Positions 15,450 through 23,469 of a stretch of DNA of 27,548 bases are shown piece after piece. The stretch is from an uncultured Muribaculaceae bacterium (GTDB taxonomy: Bacteria; Bacteroidota; Bacteroidia; Bacteroidales; Muribaculaceae). The stretch spans positions 1 through 27,548 of the forward strand of contig CAJTQH010000018.1 of assembly GCA_910578305.1 (NCBI GenBank). Direction: 5' to 3'. The translations under genes and the position numbers were made by a program. The notes under the pieces are model-generated. The model worked only from the letters and a program-made list of their open reading frames with translations, was not told where the DNA came from and made no database searches. Every line of letters starts with the position of its first letter. Positions within the stretch are counted from its first letter, which is position 1.

Positions 15450-15481
15450 CCAAATTATTTTCATAGCTTAAAATAAAACTG

Positions 15482-15489
15482 TACCTTTG
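15482..15489 (+). promoter_or_regulatory. -7 promoter box for the pyrB operon
   Basis: TACCTTTG matches TAnnTTTG. Transcription would start near 15496, which places the ATG at 15526 about 30 nt downstream and rules out a start inside the box. Confidence 0.5.
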
Positions 15490-15525
15490 CACACAGGTAA
15501 TCACCCGACTAATTTTCTCAGCGAT

Positions 15526-16458
15526 ATGAATAGCAATAGTCTCGTGTCGATCGATGACATCTCTCGCGATGAAATCCTCGATTTAATCGAGCGGGCACGG
15601 TATTTCGAAGAGCATCCCAACCACAAGATTCTGGACGGCAAGGTTGTGGCCACTCTTTTCTTTGAGCCTTCCACTCGCACCCGTCTAAGTTTTGAAACAG
15701 CAGTAAACCGGCTCGGAGGCCGTGTCATAGGCTTCTCCGACGCCTCCACTTCGAGTTCGTCGAAAGGCGAGACACTAAAGGACACCATAAAGATGGTGAG
15801 CAACTATGTGGATCTGATAATCATGCGCCACTATCTCGAAGGTGCGGCCAGATATGCCACCGAAGTGACAGACGTTCCGGTGATCAACGCCGGAGACGGT
15901 GCCAACCAGCATCCATCGCAGACCATGCTCGACCTCTACTCCATCAGCAAGACTCAGGGCCGCCTCAACGATCTGACCATAACCATGGTGGGTGACCTGA
16001 AATACGGACGTACCGTGCACTCTCTGCTTATGGCACTGCGCTACTTCAATCCAACATTTCACTTCGTGGCCTGCGAGGAACTGCGAATGCCCAAGGAATA
16101 CCGCGACTTCTGCGACGCCAACGGCATACGCTACTTCGAGCACACAGATTTCTCGCCAGAAGTGATCAACGCCACCGACATACTTTACATGACACGTGTG
16201 CAGCGCGAGCGGTTTGCCGACATCATGGAGTATGAGCGCGTGAAGGATCTCTACACACTGCGTGCCGACATGCTCACCGACTCAAAACCAAATCTGAGGG
16301 TGCTTCATCCGCTGCCCCGCGTCAACGAGATAGACCAGGATGTCGATGATACCCCCAAGGCCTACTACTTCGACCAGGCCCGTAACGGACTGTATGCACG
16401 TCAGGCCATAATATGCAAAGCATTAGGAATAGACATCTACAAGGAGGCCGCACTATGA
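15526..16458 (+). CDS. pyrB: Aspartate carbamoyltransferase, catalytic chain
   Basis: This 310-residue enzyme joins carbamoyl phosphate and aspartate to carbamoyl-aspartate, the first committed step of pyrimidine synthesis. The carbamoyl-phosphate motif FEPSTRTRLSFE is at about 47-58, HPSQTMLDL follows in the middle, and the aspartate-binding HPLPRVNEI is near residue 270. Length is normal for the family. The gene overlaps pyrI (ATGA), so catalytic and regulatory chains are made together, as in the enterobacterial-type holoenzyme. Confidence 0.97.
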   Translation: MNSNSLVSIDDISRDEILDLIERARYFEEHPNHKILDGKVVATLFFEPSTRTRLSFETAVNRLGGRVIGFSDASTSSSSKGETLKDTIKMVSNYVDLIIMRHYLEGAARYATEVTDVPVINAGDGANQHPSQTMLDLYSISKTQGRLNDLTITMVGDLKYGRTVHSLLMALRYFNPTFHFVACEELRMPKEYRDFCDANGIRYFEHTDFSPEVINATDILYMTRVQRERFADIMEYERVKDLYTLRADMLTDSKPNLRVLHPLPRVNEIDQDVDDTPKAYYFDQARNGLYARQAIICKALGIDIYKEAAL

Positions 16459-16916
16459 CAAAAGAACGCAAAGAACTCGCCGTGGCCGCTCTGCGCTGCG
16501 GCACTGTGATAGACCACATACCCGCCGACGTGCTTTTCAAAGCCGTGAAGATACTCGGCATCGAGAAGATGACTACCAACGTCACCATCGGCAACAATCT
16601 TTCAAGCCACCGACAGGGGAAAAAAGGCATCATAAAGGTAGCCGACGTGGAATTTCCCGACGACGTGCTCAACCGCATAGCCCTTATAGCTCCGCATGCC
16701 AACATCAACATAATACGCGACTTTGAAGTGGTGAAAAAGTTTCCCATCGCCCTGCCCGACGAGATAACCGGCATAGTGCGCTGCGGCAATCCAAAGTGCA
16801 TCACCAACAACGAGCCAATGCGCACGCGTTTTACCGTCATAGATCGCGATGACGTAACCATACGCTGCCACTATTGCGGTCAGAACGTGAAAAGCGGAGA
16901 TGCCATTATTGACTAA
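16455..16916 (+). CDS. pyrI: Aspartate carbamoyltransferase, regulatory chain
   Basis: This 153-residue chain has the N-terminal allosteric nucleotide-binding domain (VAALRCGTVIDHIPAD, family-typical start) and the C-terminal zinc domain. The four zinc cysteines are visible as CGNPKC and CHYC. It binds the PyrB trimers and passes on feedback from CTP and ATP. The start at 16455 overlaps the pyrB stop by 4 nt. Longer upstream starts would run into pyrB and lack family similarity. Confidence 0.96.
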   Translation: MTKERKELAVAALRCGTVIDHIPADVLFKAVKILGIEKMTTNVTIGNNLSSHRQGKKGIIKVADVEFPDDVLNRIALIAPHANINIIRDFEVVKKFPIALPDEITGIVRCGNPKCITNNEPMRTRFTVIDRDDVTIRCHYCGQNVKSGDAIID

Positions 16917-16928
16917 CATTACAGCCCA

Positions 16929-17489
16929 ATGAAGCAAATCTGGAAGCCAGGTACAATGATCTATCCGCTGCCAGCGGTACTCGTCACTTGCGGTACCATG
17001 GAGCAGAGCAACATGCTCACAGTGGCATGGACAGGCACTGTGTGCACCGACCCGGCCATGTGCTACATATCTGTACGCCCCGAGCGATATTCCTACGACA
17101 TCATACGCCGTCAGATGGAGTTTACCATCAATCTCACCACCGAGACCATGGCTCGCGCCACCGACTGGTGCGGAGTGCGATCGGGACGCGACTATGACAA
17201 GTGGAAAGAGACCGGACTCACACCGTCTCCCGGTGTCATGGCAGCTTGTCCGCACATAGCAGAGTCGCCATTGAGCATCGAATGCCGCGTCAAGGAGATA
17301 TTGAGTCTTGGCAGCCACGACATGTTTCTGGCCGAAGTGCTTGATGTGTTAGCCGACGAGTCGCTTATCGATCCCGAGACCGGAGCTTTTCATCTCGATC
17401 GCGCCGGACTGCTCAATTACTCCCACGGCAATTACTACACACAGGGACAGCACGTGGGGCGGTTCGGGTGGACTGTGAAGAAAAAATGA
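16929..17489 (+). CDS. Flavin reductase-like (flavoredoxin type) FMN-binding protein
   Basis: This 186-residue protein has the split-barrel fold of the flavin reductase/flavoredoxin family. It begins PGTMIYPLPAVLVTCG, continues with NMLTVAWTGTVCTDPAMCYISVRPERYS (given here as two joined strands), and has a typical FTINL segment. The FMN-binding surface is expected in the first 80 residues. It probably carries out flavin-dependent electron transfer in the cytoplasm; the partner is unknown. It lies 12 nt after pyrI and 59 nt before glyA on the same strand, so it is likely in the same transcript. Confidence 0.88.
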   Translation: MKQIWKPGTMIYPLPAVLVTCGTMEQSNMLTVAWTGTVCTDPAMCYISVRPERYSYDIIRRQMEFTINLTTETMARATDWCGVRSGRDYDKWKETGLTPSPGVMAACPHIAESPLSIECRVKEILSLGSHDMFLAEVLDVLADESLIDPETGAFHLDRAGLLNYSHGNYYTQGQHVGRFGWTVKKK

Positions 17490-17548
17490 CATCAACAGAA
17501 ATAAAATAAAACCAATACATCATCATATAATACTTAACAAAAGTTTTT

Positions 17549-18829
17549 ATGCAGACTGACAATCAGATTTTCCAGCTAATCGACCGAGAGTATCAACGAC
17601 AGAAAAAAGGTATAGAGCTGATAGCATCAGAAAACTTCGTGAGCGACGAAGTGATGCGCGCCATGGGCTCCTGCCTTACCAACAAATATGCCGAAGGCTA
17701 CCCCGGACACCGTTACTATGGTGGCTGTCAGGTGGTCGACGAGGTTGAGCAGCTGGCCATCGACCGCGTAAAAGAACTTTTCGGAGCCAAATATGCCAAT
17801 GTGCAGCCCCACTCCGGCGCACAGGCCAACATGGCCGTTTTCATGGCCTGCATGAAGCCCGGCGACAAATTTCTCGGTCTCAATCTGGCCCACGGCGGAC
17901 ACCTGTCGCACGGCAGCCCCGTCAATTTCTCCGGCCTTGTGTTCAACGCTCTTGAGTACAATGTCGATGCCGAAACAGGCCTCGTGGACTACGAACAGAT
18001 GGAAGAGGTGGCACGCCGTGAACGTCCGCGCCTCATAATAGGCGGTGCCAGCGCATACTCACGCGAATGGGACTACGCACGCATGCGTCGTCTGGCCGAT
18101 GAAATCGGTGCCATATTCATGGTCGACATGGCACACCCCGCCGGACTCATCGCAGCCGGACTGCTCGACAACCCCGTGAAATACGCCCACATCGTCACCT
18201 CTACCACCCACAAGACACTCCGCGGCCCGCGCGGCGGCATCATACTCATGGGCGAAGACTTTGAAAACCCCTGGGGAAAGACCACTCCCAAAGGACAGGT
18301 GCGCATGATGTCGTCGATACTCGACTCAGCCGTGTTCCCCGGTGTGCAGGGCGGCCCGCTCGAACACGTCATCGCCGCCAAGGCAGTGGCTTTCGGCGAA
18401 GCACTGAAGCCTGAATACCGCGAATATCAGATACAGGTTCAGAAAAATGCAGCCGCCATGGCCAAAGCGCTTATGGACAAGGGATACAAGATCGTATCAA
18501 ACGGTACTGACAACCACTGCATACTCGTGGATCTCCGCACAAAATTCCCCGAACTTACAGGTAAGGTAGCCGAACGCGTGCTTGTGGAAGCCGACATCAC
18601 CGCCAACAAAAACATGGTGCCCTTCGACTCACGCTCGCCTTTCCAGACCTCAGGCATACGCCTTGGCACTCCCGCCATCACCACACGCGGCGCCAAGGAA
18701 GACCTCATGGTAGAGATCGTAGAGCTTATCGACACCGTGCTCTCCAACCCCGAAGACCCCGAAGTGATCGCCGCCGTGCGCAGCAAGGTCAATGCCACTA
18801 TGGAGGCATACCCGATGTTTGCTTATTGA
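17549..18829 (+). CDS. glyA: Serine hydroxymethyltransferase
   Basis: This 426-residue PLP enzyme interconverts serine and glycine while loading one-carbon units on tetrahydrofolate. Family landmarks are GIELIASENFVS near the start, NKYAEGYPGHRYYGG (about 45-59), QPHSGAQAN, DMAHPAGL, and the PLP lysine Lys222 in TSTTHKTLRGPRGG. Length and both ends are normal. A leader of about 60 nt, AT-rich, separates it from the flavin reductase gene. Confidence 0.98.
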   Translation: MQTDNQIFQLIDREYQRQKKGIELIASENFVSDEVMRAMGSCLTNKYAEGYPGHRYYGGCQVVDEVEQLAIDRVKELFGAKYANVQPHSGAQANMAVFMACMKPGDKFLGLNLAHGGHLSHGSPVNFSGLVFNALEYNVDAETGLVDYEQMEEVARRERPRLIIGGASAYSREWDYARMRRLADEIGAIFMVDMAHPAGLIAAGLLDNPVKYAHIVTSTTHKTLRGPRGGIILMGEDFENPWGKTTPKGQVRMMSSILDSAVFPGVQGGPLEHVIAAKAVAFGEALKPEYREYQIQVQKNAAAMAKALMDKGYKIVSNGTDNHCILVDLRTKFPELTGKVAERVLVEADITANKNMVPFDSRSPFQTSGIRLGTPAITTRGAKEDLMVEIVELIDTVLSNPEDPEVIAAVRSKVNATMEAYPMFAY

Positions 18830-18851
18830 TCCCGGCACTCCGACTCTGTAC

Positions 18852-20426
18852 ATGACAAAAATCAGAATTAACGAACGCCCGGTAGCCGCGACTCTCTTTG
18901 CTGCGGCTACCGGTCTTATTATACCGTCGCTTCATGCCGAAGCCGACGATACCCGCCGGGAATCACGCCCGAATGTAGTGATAATATATGCCGACGACCT
19001 CGGATACGGCGACCTGCAATGCTACGGCGCCAAAAATGTGAGCACTCCGAATGTAGACCGGCTTGCATCGCAGGGCACACGGTTTACCGACGCTCATGCC
19101 GCAGCGGCCACCAGCACACCGTCGCGCTACGGCATGCTCACAGGAGAATACGCGTGGCGCAAGCCCGGAACGGATGTGGCAGCAGGCAATGCCGGCATGA
19201 TAATACGCCCCGAACAGTACACCATGGCCGACGTGTTCAAACACGCAGGCTACTCCACTGCAGCATTCGGCAAATGGCATCTCGGACTTGGCGACCGCAC
19301 GGCCGAGCAGGACTGGAACGCCCCGCTGGCAGCCGGTCTGGCAGATCTCGGATTTGACTACTCGTACATCATGGCCGCCACAGCCGACCGCGTGCCATGC
19401 GTGTTTATCGAAAACGGTTCGGTGGCCAATTACGATCCGTCGGCACCCATCGAAGTGAGCTATGAACAGAATTTCGACGGCGAACCCACAGGAAAAGACA
19501 ATCCAGAACTCCTCTACAACATGCGTCCGAGCCACGGACACGACCAGTCGATAGTCAACGGCATAAGCCGCATCGGTTACATGAAAGGCGGCGGCAAGGC
19601 CCTGTGGAAAGACGAAAACATAGCCGACTCCATCACCGAACATGCCATAGCCTACATGCGCAGCCACAGCGACCGGCCGTTCTTCATGTACTTCGCCACC
19701 AACGATGTGCATGTGCCGCGTTTTCCACATGAACGGTTTCGCGGGCAGAATCCCATGGGCGTGCGAGGCGATGCCATAGTGCAGTTTGACTGGTGCGTGG
19801 GTCGAATACTCGACGAACTCGACAGTCTGGGCATTGCCGACAACACACTGGTGATACTGTCGAGCGACAACGGCCCGGTAGTAGACGACGGATATGACGA
19901 CCGCGCCAAAGAGCTACTCGGCACACACTCACCCACCGGCGGACTTCGCGGCGGAAAATACAGTGCATTTGAAGGCGGCACACGCATACCCATGATTGTG
20001 CGCTGGCCCGGACACGTACCTGCCGGACAGGTATCAGCCACACTCACAACGCAGATCGACTGGATGGCATCGATAGCCCGGCTCGTGGGAGCGCGCATGC
20101 CCGCCGGAGCCGCCCCCGACAGCCGCGATCAATTGCCCGTGATACTCGGCACATCACACACCCACCGCCCGTGGGTGATAGAGCAGGCTTCGGACAAGAC
20201 ACTCTCGGTGCGCACCCCCGAATGGACTTATATCGAGCCAAGCACCGGCCCCGCCATTGTGCCATGGGGCACGGAAATTGAGACCGGCTATCTTGCAGAG
20301 CCGCAGCTATACGACAACTCGACCGACCCCGGACAGCTCCACAATGTAGCCACCGAACACCCCGACATAGTGCTCCGGATGCAGGAAATCCTGCGCAACG
20401 AACGCAAAGTCACCGCCACGAATTAG
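18852..20426 (+). CDS. Secreted S1-family sulfatase (serine type)
   Basis: This 524-residue protein has a signal-like N-terminus (hydrophobic AATLFAAATGLIIPSLHA at about 12-29) and then an arylsulfatase domain. Metal-site residues Asp48 and Asp49 sit in YADDLGYGDL. The formylglycine motif is Ser88-T-P-S-R, so the precursor residue is serine rather than cysteine, as handled by anaerobic sulfatase-maturating enzymes. GKWHLG and LSSDNGPVVDDGYDD are further family marks. It would desulfate a sulfated ester or glycan in the periplasm; substrate is not readable. It follows glyA by 22 nt. The frame is open further upstream inside glyA, but the ATG at 18852 gives the signal peptide. Confidence 0.92.
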   Translation: MTKIRINERPVAATLFAAATGLIIPSLHAEADDTRRESRPNVVIIYADDLGYGDLQCYGAKNVSTPNVDRLASQGTRFTDAHAAAATSTPSRYGMLTGEYAWRKPGTDVAAGNAGMIIRPEQYTMADVFKHAGYSTAAFGKWHLGLGDRTAEQDWNAPLAAGLADLGFDYSYIMAATADRVPCVFIENGSVANYDPSAPIEVSYEQNFDGEPTGKDNPELLYNMRPSHGHDQSIVNGISRIGYMKGGGKALWKDENIADSITEHAIAYMRSHSDRPFFMYFATNDVHVPRFPHERFRGQNPMGVRGDAIVQFDWCVGRILDELDSLGIADNTLVILSSDNGPVVDDGYDDRAKELLGTHSPTGGLRGGKYSAFEGGTRIPMIVRWPGHVPAGQVSATLTTQIDWMASIARLVGARMPAGAAPDSRDQLPVILGTSHTHRPWVIEQASDKTLSVRTPEWTYIEPSTGPAIVPWGTEIETGYLAEPQLYDNSTDPGQLHNVATEHPDIVLRMQEILRNERKVTATN

Positions 20427-20461
20427 TGCATTTATTATTTCAGATAATGGAAAAGAGTGCG

Positions 20462-20469
20462 TAACTTTG
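20462..20469 (+). promoter_or_regulatory. -7 promoter box for lgt
   Basis: TAACTTTG matches TAnnTTTG and lies 27 nt before the lgt ATG. It implies that lgt and the genes after it are transcribed separately from the sulfatase. Confidence 0.5.
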
Positions 20470-20496
20470 TGGTGAATTTAACTCAGCACAAAAGCT

Positions 20497-21363
20497 ATGA
20501 TACTTGACTCCATAGTATGGGACGTGAGTCCCGAACTCATAAGCAACCCTATATCCGTGCGATGGTACGGACTCATGTTCGCCATAGGATTCATGGTGGG
20601 TTATGAGATCGTAGGCCGCATGTTCCGACATGAAGGCGCTCCCGAACGCTGGCTCGGCATACTCCTCATCTGGGTCATGGCAGGCACCATAATAGGCGCC
20701 CGTCTCGGGCACGTATTTTTCTACGAATGGGACTTTTACAGCGCTAATCCAGGAGAGATCATAAAAGTATGGCGAGGCGGACTTGCCAGCCATGGTGGAG
20801 CTATAGGCGTGATTCTCGCCGTGCTCTGCTTCTCGCTATTCACCTCCAAGCGCAGCCCCATGTGGACATTTGACCGACTGGTTATACCGATAGCACTCGT
20901 GGGGGGCATGATACGTCTGGGCAATCTGATGAACTCGGAGATCTTCGGCGGGCCCACCGACCTGCCGTGGGGCATGATGTTTGTCCGCTCCAAAGAGTGG
21001 CAACTTGAATACGCCGGACAGGCATGCCATCCGACCCAGCTGTACGAAGCGGCCTGCTACTTCGGGCTGTTCGCGTTGCTCATGTGGATGTACTGGCGCA
21101 AAAATGCCGAAAAGCGTCCGGGACTGATATTTGGCGTATTCCTCACCGGCATATTCCTCCCCCGCTTCATCATAGAATTCATCAAAAACGATCAGGTGGC
21201 ATTTGAATCCGACATGCTGATCAACATGGGTCAGTGTCTGAGCATACCGTTTGTGATCGCCGGAGTATTTCTAATCATCCGCGCCATGATGCGTCCGGAA
21301 GTAAAACTGTCGTTTCCCAACAGGTATGCCGACGAGCCGCGTACCCCGAAGAAAGGCAAATAA
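20497..21363 (+). CDS. lgt: Prolipoprotein diacylglyceryl transferase
   Basis: This 288-residue inner-membrane enzyme moves diacylglyceryl from phosphatidylglycerol to the lipobox cysteine of prolipoproteins. Family marks are ISVRWYGLMFAIGFMVGY near the N-terminus, GARLGHVFFYEW, the GGLASHGGAIG segment, and the Lgt signature GGMIRLGNLMNSEIFG followed by HPTQLYEA. Seven or so hydrophobic helices are visible. It is the first gene of a plus-strand run with bioD 12 nt downstream. Confidence 0.97.
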   Translation: MILDSIVWDVSPELISNPISVRWYGLMFAIGFMVGYEIVGRMFRHEGAPERWLGILLIWVMAGTIIGARLGHVFFYEWDFYSANPGEIIKVWRGGLASHGGAIGVILAVLCFSLFTSKRSPMWTFDRLVIPIALVGGMIRLGNLMNSEIFGGPTDLPWGMMFVRSKEWQLEYAGQACHPTQLYEAACYFGLFALLMWMYWRKNAEKRPGLIFGVFLTGIFLPRFIIEFIKNDQVAFESDMLINMGQCLSIPFVIAGVFLIIRAMMRPEVKLSFPNRYADEPRTPKKGK

Positions 21364-21375
21364 TACATCAATTCC

Positions 21376-22035
21376 ATGAGTGAAATACTGTTTGTATCAG
21401 GAATAGACACCGATGCCGGCAAGAGCTATGCCACCGGCTACATGGCTCGCCAACTCATGAACGAGGGCAAGCGAGTGATAACAATGAAGTTTATACAGAC
21501 CGGGTGCGATGAATATTCCGAGGATATCGAAGTTCATAGACAAATAATGGGCACAGACACTATGCCCGAAGACATCGACCACACCACGGCGCCAATAGTA
21601 CTCTCATATCCGGCATCGGCACAGCTTGCCGCAGCGATGGATCACCGAGAGATTGATCTGCAGCTGATCGACGAAGCCATAGACAGACTTGCCATGAACT
21701 ATGACGTAGTGCTAATAGAAGGAGCCGGAGGTCTTATGGTGCCCATAACCGATGACTTCTTTGCCATTGACTATGCGGCAACACGGCAACTGCCAGTGAT
21801 GCTTGTCACCAACAGCCGCCTCGGCTCCATCAACCACACCGTGCTGTCGCTTGAAGCCATAGCCCGACGGGGACTGCGGCTTCATTCAGTGCTCTACAAC
21901 CATCACTTCGACAGCGATGCCGTGATTTCAGCCGATACCCGACGTTTTGTAGAGCATTATGTCAGCACCGAATTTCCAGGAACTCCGGTCATCGACATCC
22001 CATCTTTTTCAACATCCGACTTTAATGCAATCTGA
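21376..22035 (+). CDS. bioD: Dethiobiotin synthase
   Basis: This 219-residue ATPase closes the ureido ring from 7,8-diaminopelargonate and CO2, the step before biotin synthase. The P-loop is GIDTDAGKS at residues 8-16, the conserved Lys is in MKFIQTG, and the carbamate/nucleotide region VVLIEGAGGLMVPI is at about residues 112-125. No other biotin genes are in the window. Its 3' end overlaps the exonuclease gene by 11 nt. Confidence 0.93.
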   Translation: MSEILFVSGIDTDAGKSYATGYMARQLMNEGKRVITMKFIQTGCDEYSEDIEVHRQIMGTDTMPEDIDHTTAPIVLSYPASAQLAAAMDHREIDLQLIDEAIDRLAMNYDVVLIEGAGGLMVPITDDFFAIDYAATRQLPVMLVTNSRLGSINHTVLSLEAIARRGLRLHSVLYNHHFDSDAVISADTRRFVEHYVSTEFPGTPVIDIPSFSTSDFNAI

Positions 22036-22666
22036 CAATATAAAGCTATCAATATCCAAAGGGACTCTTGCAGAAATGCCACTGGTGGAATACAGCGGCA
22101 AAATTACCGTAATCGACGACATCGACAGCGCCCGTCAGGCACTGGCAATACTGTCGGCCGAGACACGCGTGGGGTTCGACACAGAAACTCGTCCGTCGTT
22201 CCAGAAAGGACGCACCTACAAAGTGGCCCTCGTACAGATATCCACCCTAACCCACAGCTATCTTTTCCGTGTCAACCGACTCGGCATATTCGACGAACTG
22301 CGTGCCTTCATGGAAAACGAAAATGTGCTCAAAATAGGCCTATCGCTAAAAGATGACTTCTACATGATGCACAAACTCGGAGAATTTCTTCCCTCCGGCT
22401 TTGTCGACCTGCAGAGCTATGTACAGGATTACAATATAGCCGACGCCAGCCTTCAGAAAATCTACGGCCTGCTCTTCGGATGCCGCATATCCAAAGGCCA
22501 GCGACTGACCAATTGGGAAGCGCCACAACTTACAGAAGCACAATGCCACTACGCCGCTATTGACGCATGGGCCTGCCTGCGCATCTACAATTATCTGTCG
22601 GCCGGAGAATTCGACCCAATGCAGTCGCCATATCGCGTAACCAAACCAGAAACCGTAAAGCAATGA
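22025..22666 (+). CDS. DEDDy 3'-5' exonuclease domain protein (RNase D/WRN-like)
   Basis: This 213-residue protein shows the three exonuclease motifs of the DEDDy class: FDTET in VGFDTETRPSF (Exo I), KIGLSLKDDFYMM (Exo II), and HYAAIDAWACL with Tyr-x3-Asp (Exo III). It would trim 3' ends of RNA or DNA with two metal ions. It is a single-domain form without the HRDC domain of RNase D. The start is uncertain: ATG at 22025 overlaps bioD, and ATG at 22076 is the alternative. The next gene begins at an ATGA overlap with its stop. Confidence 0.9.
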   Translation: MQSDNIKLSISKGTLAEMPLVEYSGKITVIDDIDSARQALAILSAETRVGFDTETRPSFQKGRTYKVALVQISTLTHSYLFRVNRLGIFDELRAFMENENVLKIGLSLKDDFYMMHKLGEFLPSGFVDLQSYVQDYNIADASLQKIYGLLFGCRISKGQRLTNWEAPQLTEAQCHYAAIDAWACLRIYNYLSAGEFDPMQSPYRVTKPETVKQ

Positions 22667-22872
22667 AACGTTCCACCTCCCTGCCGCTGATATTTCTGGC
22701 CTATCTCGCCGTGATGAGCTATGTGGGCCGCGACGAGTTCTATAAGGGCCACTATCTCTATTACTTCGGCATCATAGGCGCCACGCTGCTGGTGATAGTG
22801 CTGCTGCACTTCACCCTCAAGCGCCGGGAGCGCATGCGTCGTGAACGGGAAAACGACACCAAGCGCAAGTGA
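22663..22872 (+). CDS. Small two-helix membrane protein
   Basis: This 69-residue protein has hydrophobic helices at about 7-19 and 31-50 and a very basic, arginine-rich tail (KRRERMRRERENDTKRK). The tail should sit in the cytoplasm. The start overlaps the exonuclease stop (ATGA), and the following GNAT gene starts 3 nt after it, so it is a coupled operon member. I do not recognise a function. Confidence 0.75.
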   Translation: MKRSTSLPLIFLAYLAVMSYVGRDEFYKGHYLYYFGIIGATLLVIVLLHFTLKRRERMRRERENDTKRK

Positions 22873-22875
22873 CAT

Positions 22876-23391
22876 ATGGGTACAGAGTCTGACCTTCTGT
22901 TCCGACATGCCTTGCCCGACGATCTGCCGGCATTGCTTACCATCTATGACAATGCCCGACGATTTATGCGACAAAACGGCAATAAGACACAATGGCCCGA
23001 CGGATATCCTTCGGAGCAGATATTGCTTCATGACATCAACTCACAACAGATGTATGTGGTCACCGACCCCACGGGCCGCAGAATACTCGCCGCATTCAGC
23101 CTAATCATCGGAGCAGATCCTTCGTATGCAGTGATCGAAGAAGGCCGATGGATAGACGACACTTCACCCTATGCCACCATACACCGCCTCGTATCGACGG
23201 GGGTGCGCCCACGTATTTCGGACGACTGCATAACTTTCTGCCGTGCCATCATGCCGAATCTGCGCATCGACACACACCGACAGAATCGCCCGATGCTTGA
23301 AGCCATCGAGCGCAACGGATTCAAGTACTGTGGCATAATATATGTGGACGACGGCACTCCGCGACTTGCATTCCAGACAGACAATAAATAA
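22876..23391 (+). CDS. GNAT-family N-acetyltransferase
   Basis: This 171-residue protein begins with a typical GNAT first strand and helix (LLFRHALPDDLPALLTIYDNA), followed by NKTQWPDGYP. The C-terminal half has the helix and strand of the acetyl-CoA site (about 100-140) and ends MLEAIERNGFKYCGIIYVDDG, the classic GNAT tail NR.ML.A.E..GF...G. The cytoplasmic substrate is unknown. It is the last gene of the lgt-bioD run and faces rho across a hairpin terminator. Confidence 0.85.
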   Translation: MGTESDLLFRHALPDDLPALLTIYDNARRFMRQNGNKTQWPDGYPSEQILLHDINSQQMYVVTDPTGRRILAAFSLIIGADPSYAVIEEGRWIDDTSPYATIHRLVSTGVRPRISDDCITFCRAIMPNLRIDTHRQNRPMLEAIERNGFKYCGIIYVDDGTPRLAFQTDNK

Positions 23392-23399
23392 ATAAACGA

Positions 23400-23430
23400 C
23401 GGATGCGATATCTTACCGACATCGCATCCG
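23400..23430. terminator. Hairpin between convergent GNAT and rho genes
   Basis: CGGATGCGAT and ATCGCATCCG pair perfectly (10 bp) around an 11-nt loop. The position between two converging genes fits a shared terminator, although neither side has a long T-run. Confidence 0.6.
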
Positions 23431-23469
23431 CTGTATATAATGTTACAAGTGTAAGTCCTGGAATAATCA

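Noticed and set aside
16602..17318. 238-codon minus-strand frame opposite pyrI and the flavin reductase gene
   Set aside because: Both plus-strand genes are certain, and the antisense product shows no domain.
18963..19730. 255-codon minus-strand frame opposite the sulfatase gene
   Set aside because: It mirrors a GC-rich coding region. The plus strand carries sulfatase motifs throughout.
18852..20426. Sulfatase inactive because the motif cysteine is serine
   Set aside because: Serine-type sulfatases are common in Bacteroidetes and are activated by anaerobic sulfatase-maturating enzymes.
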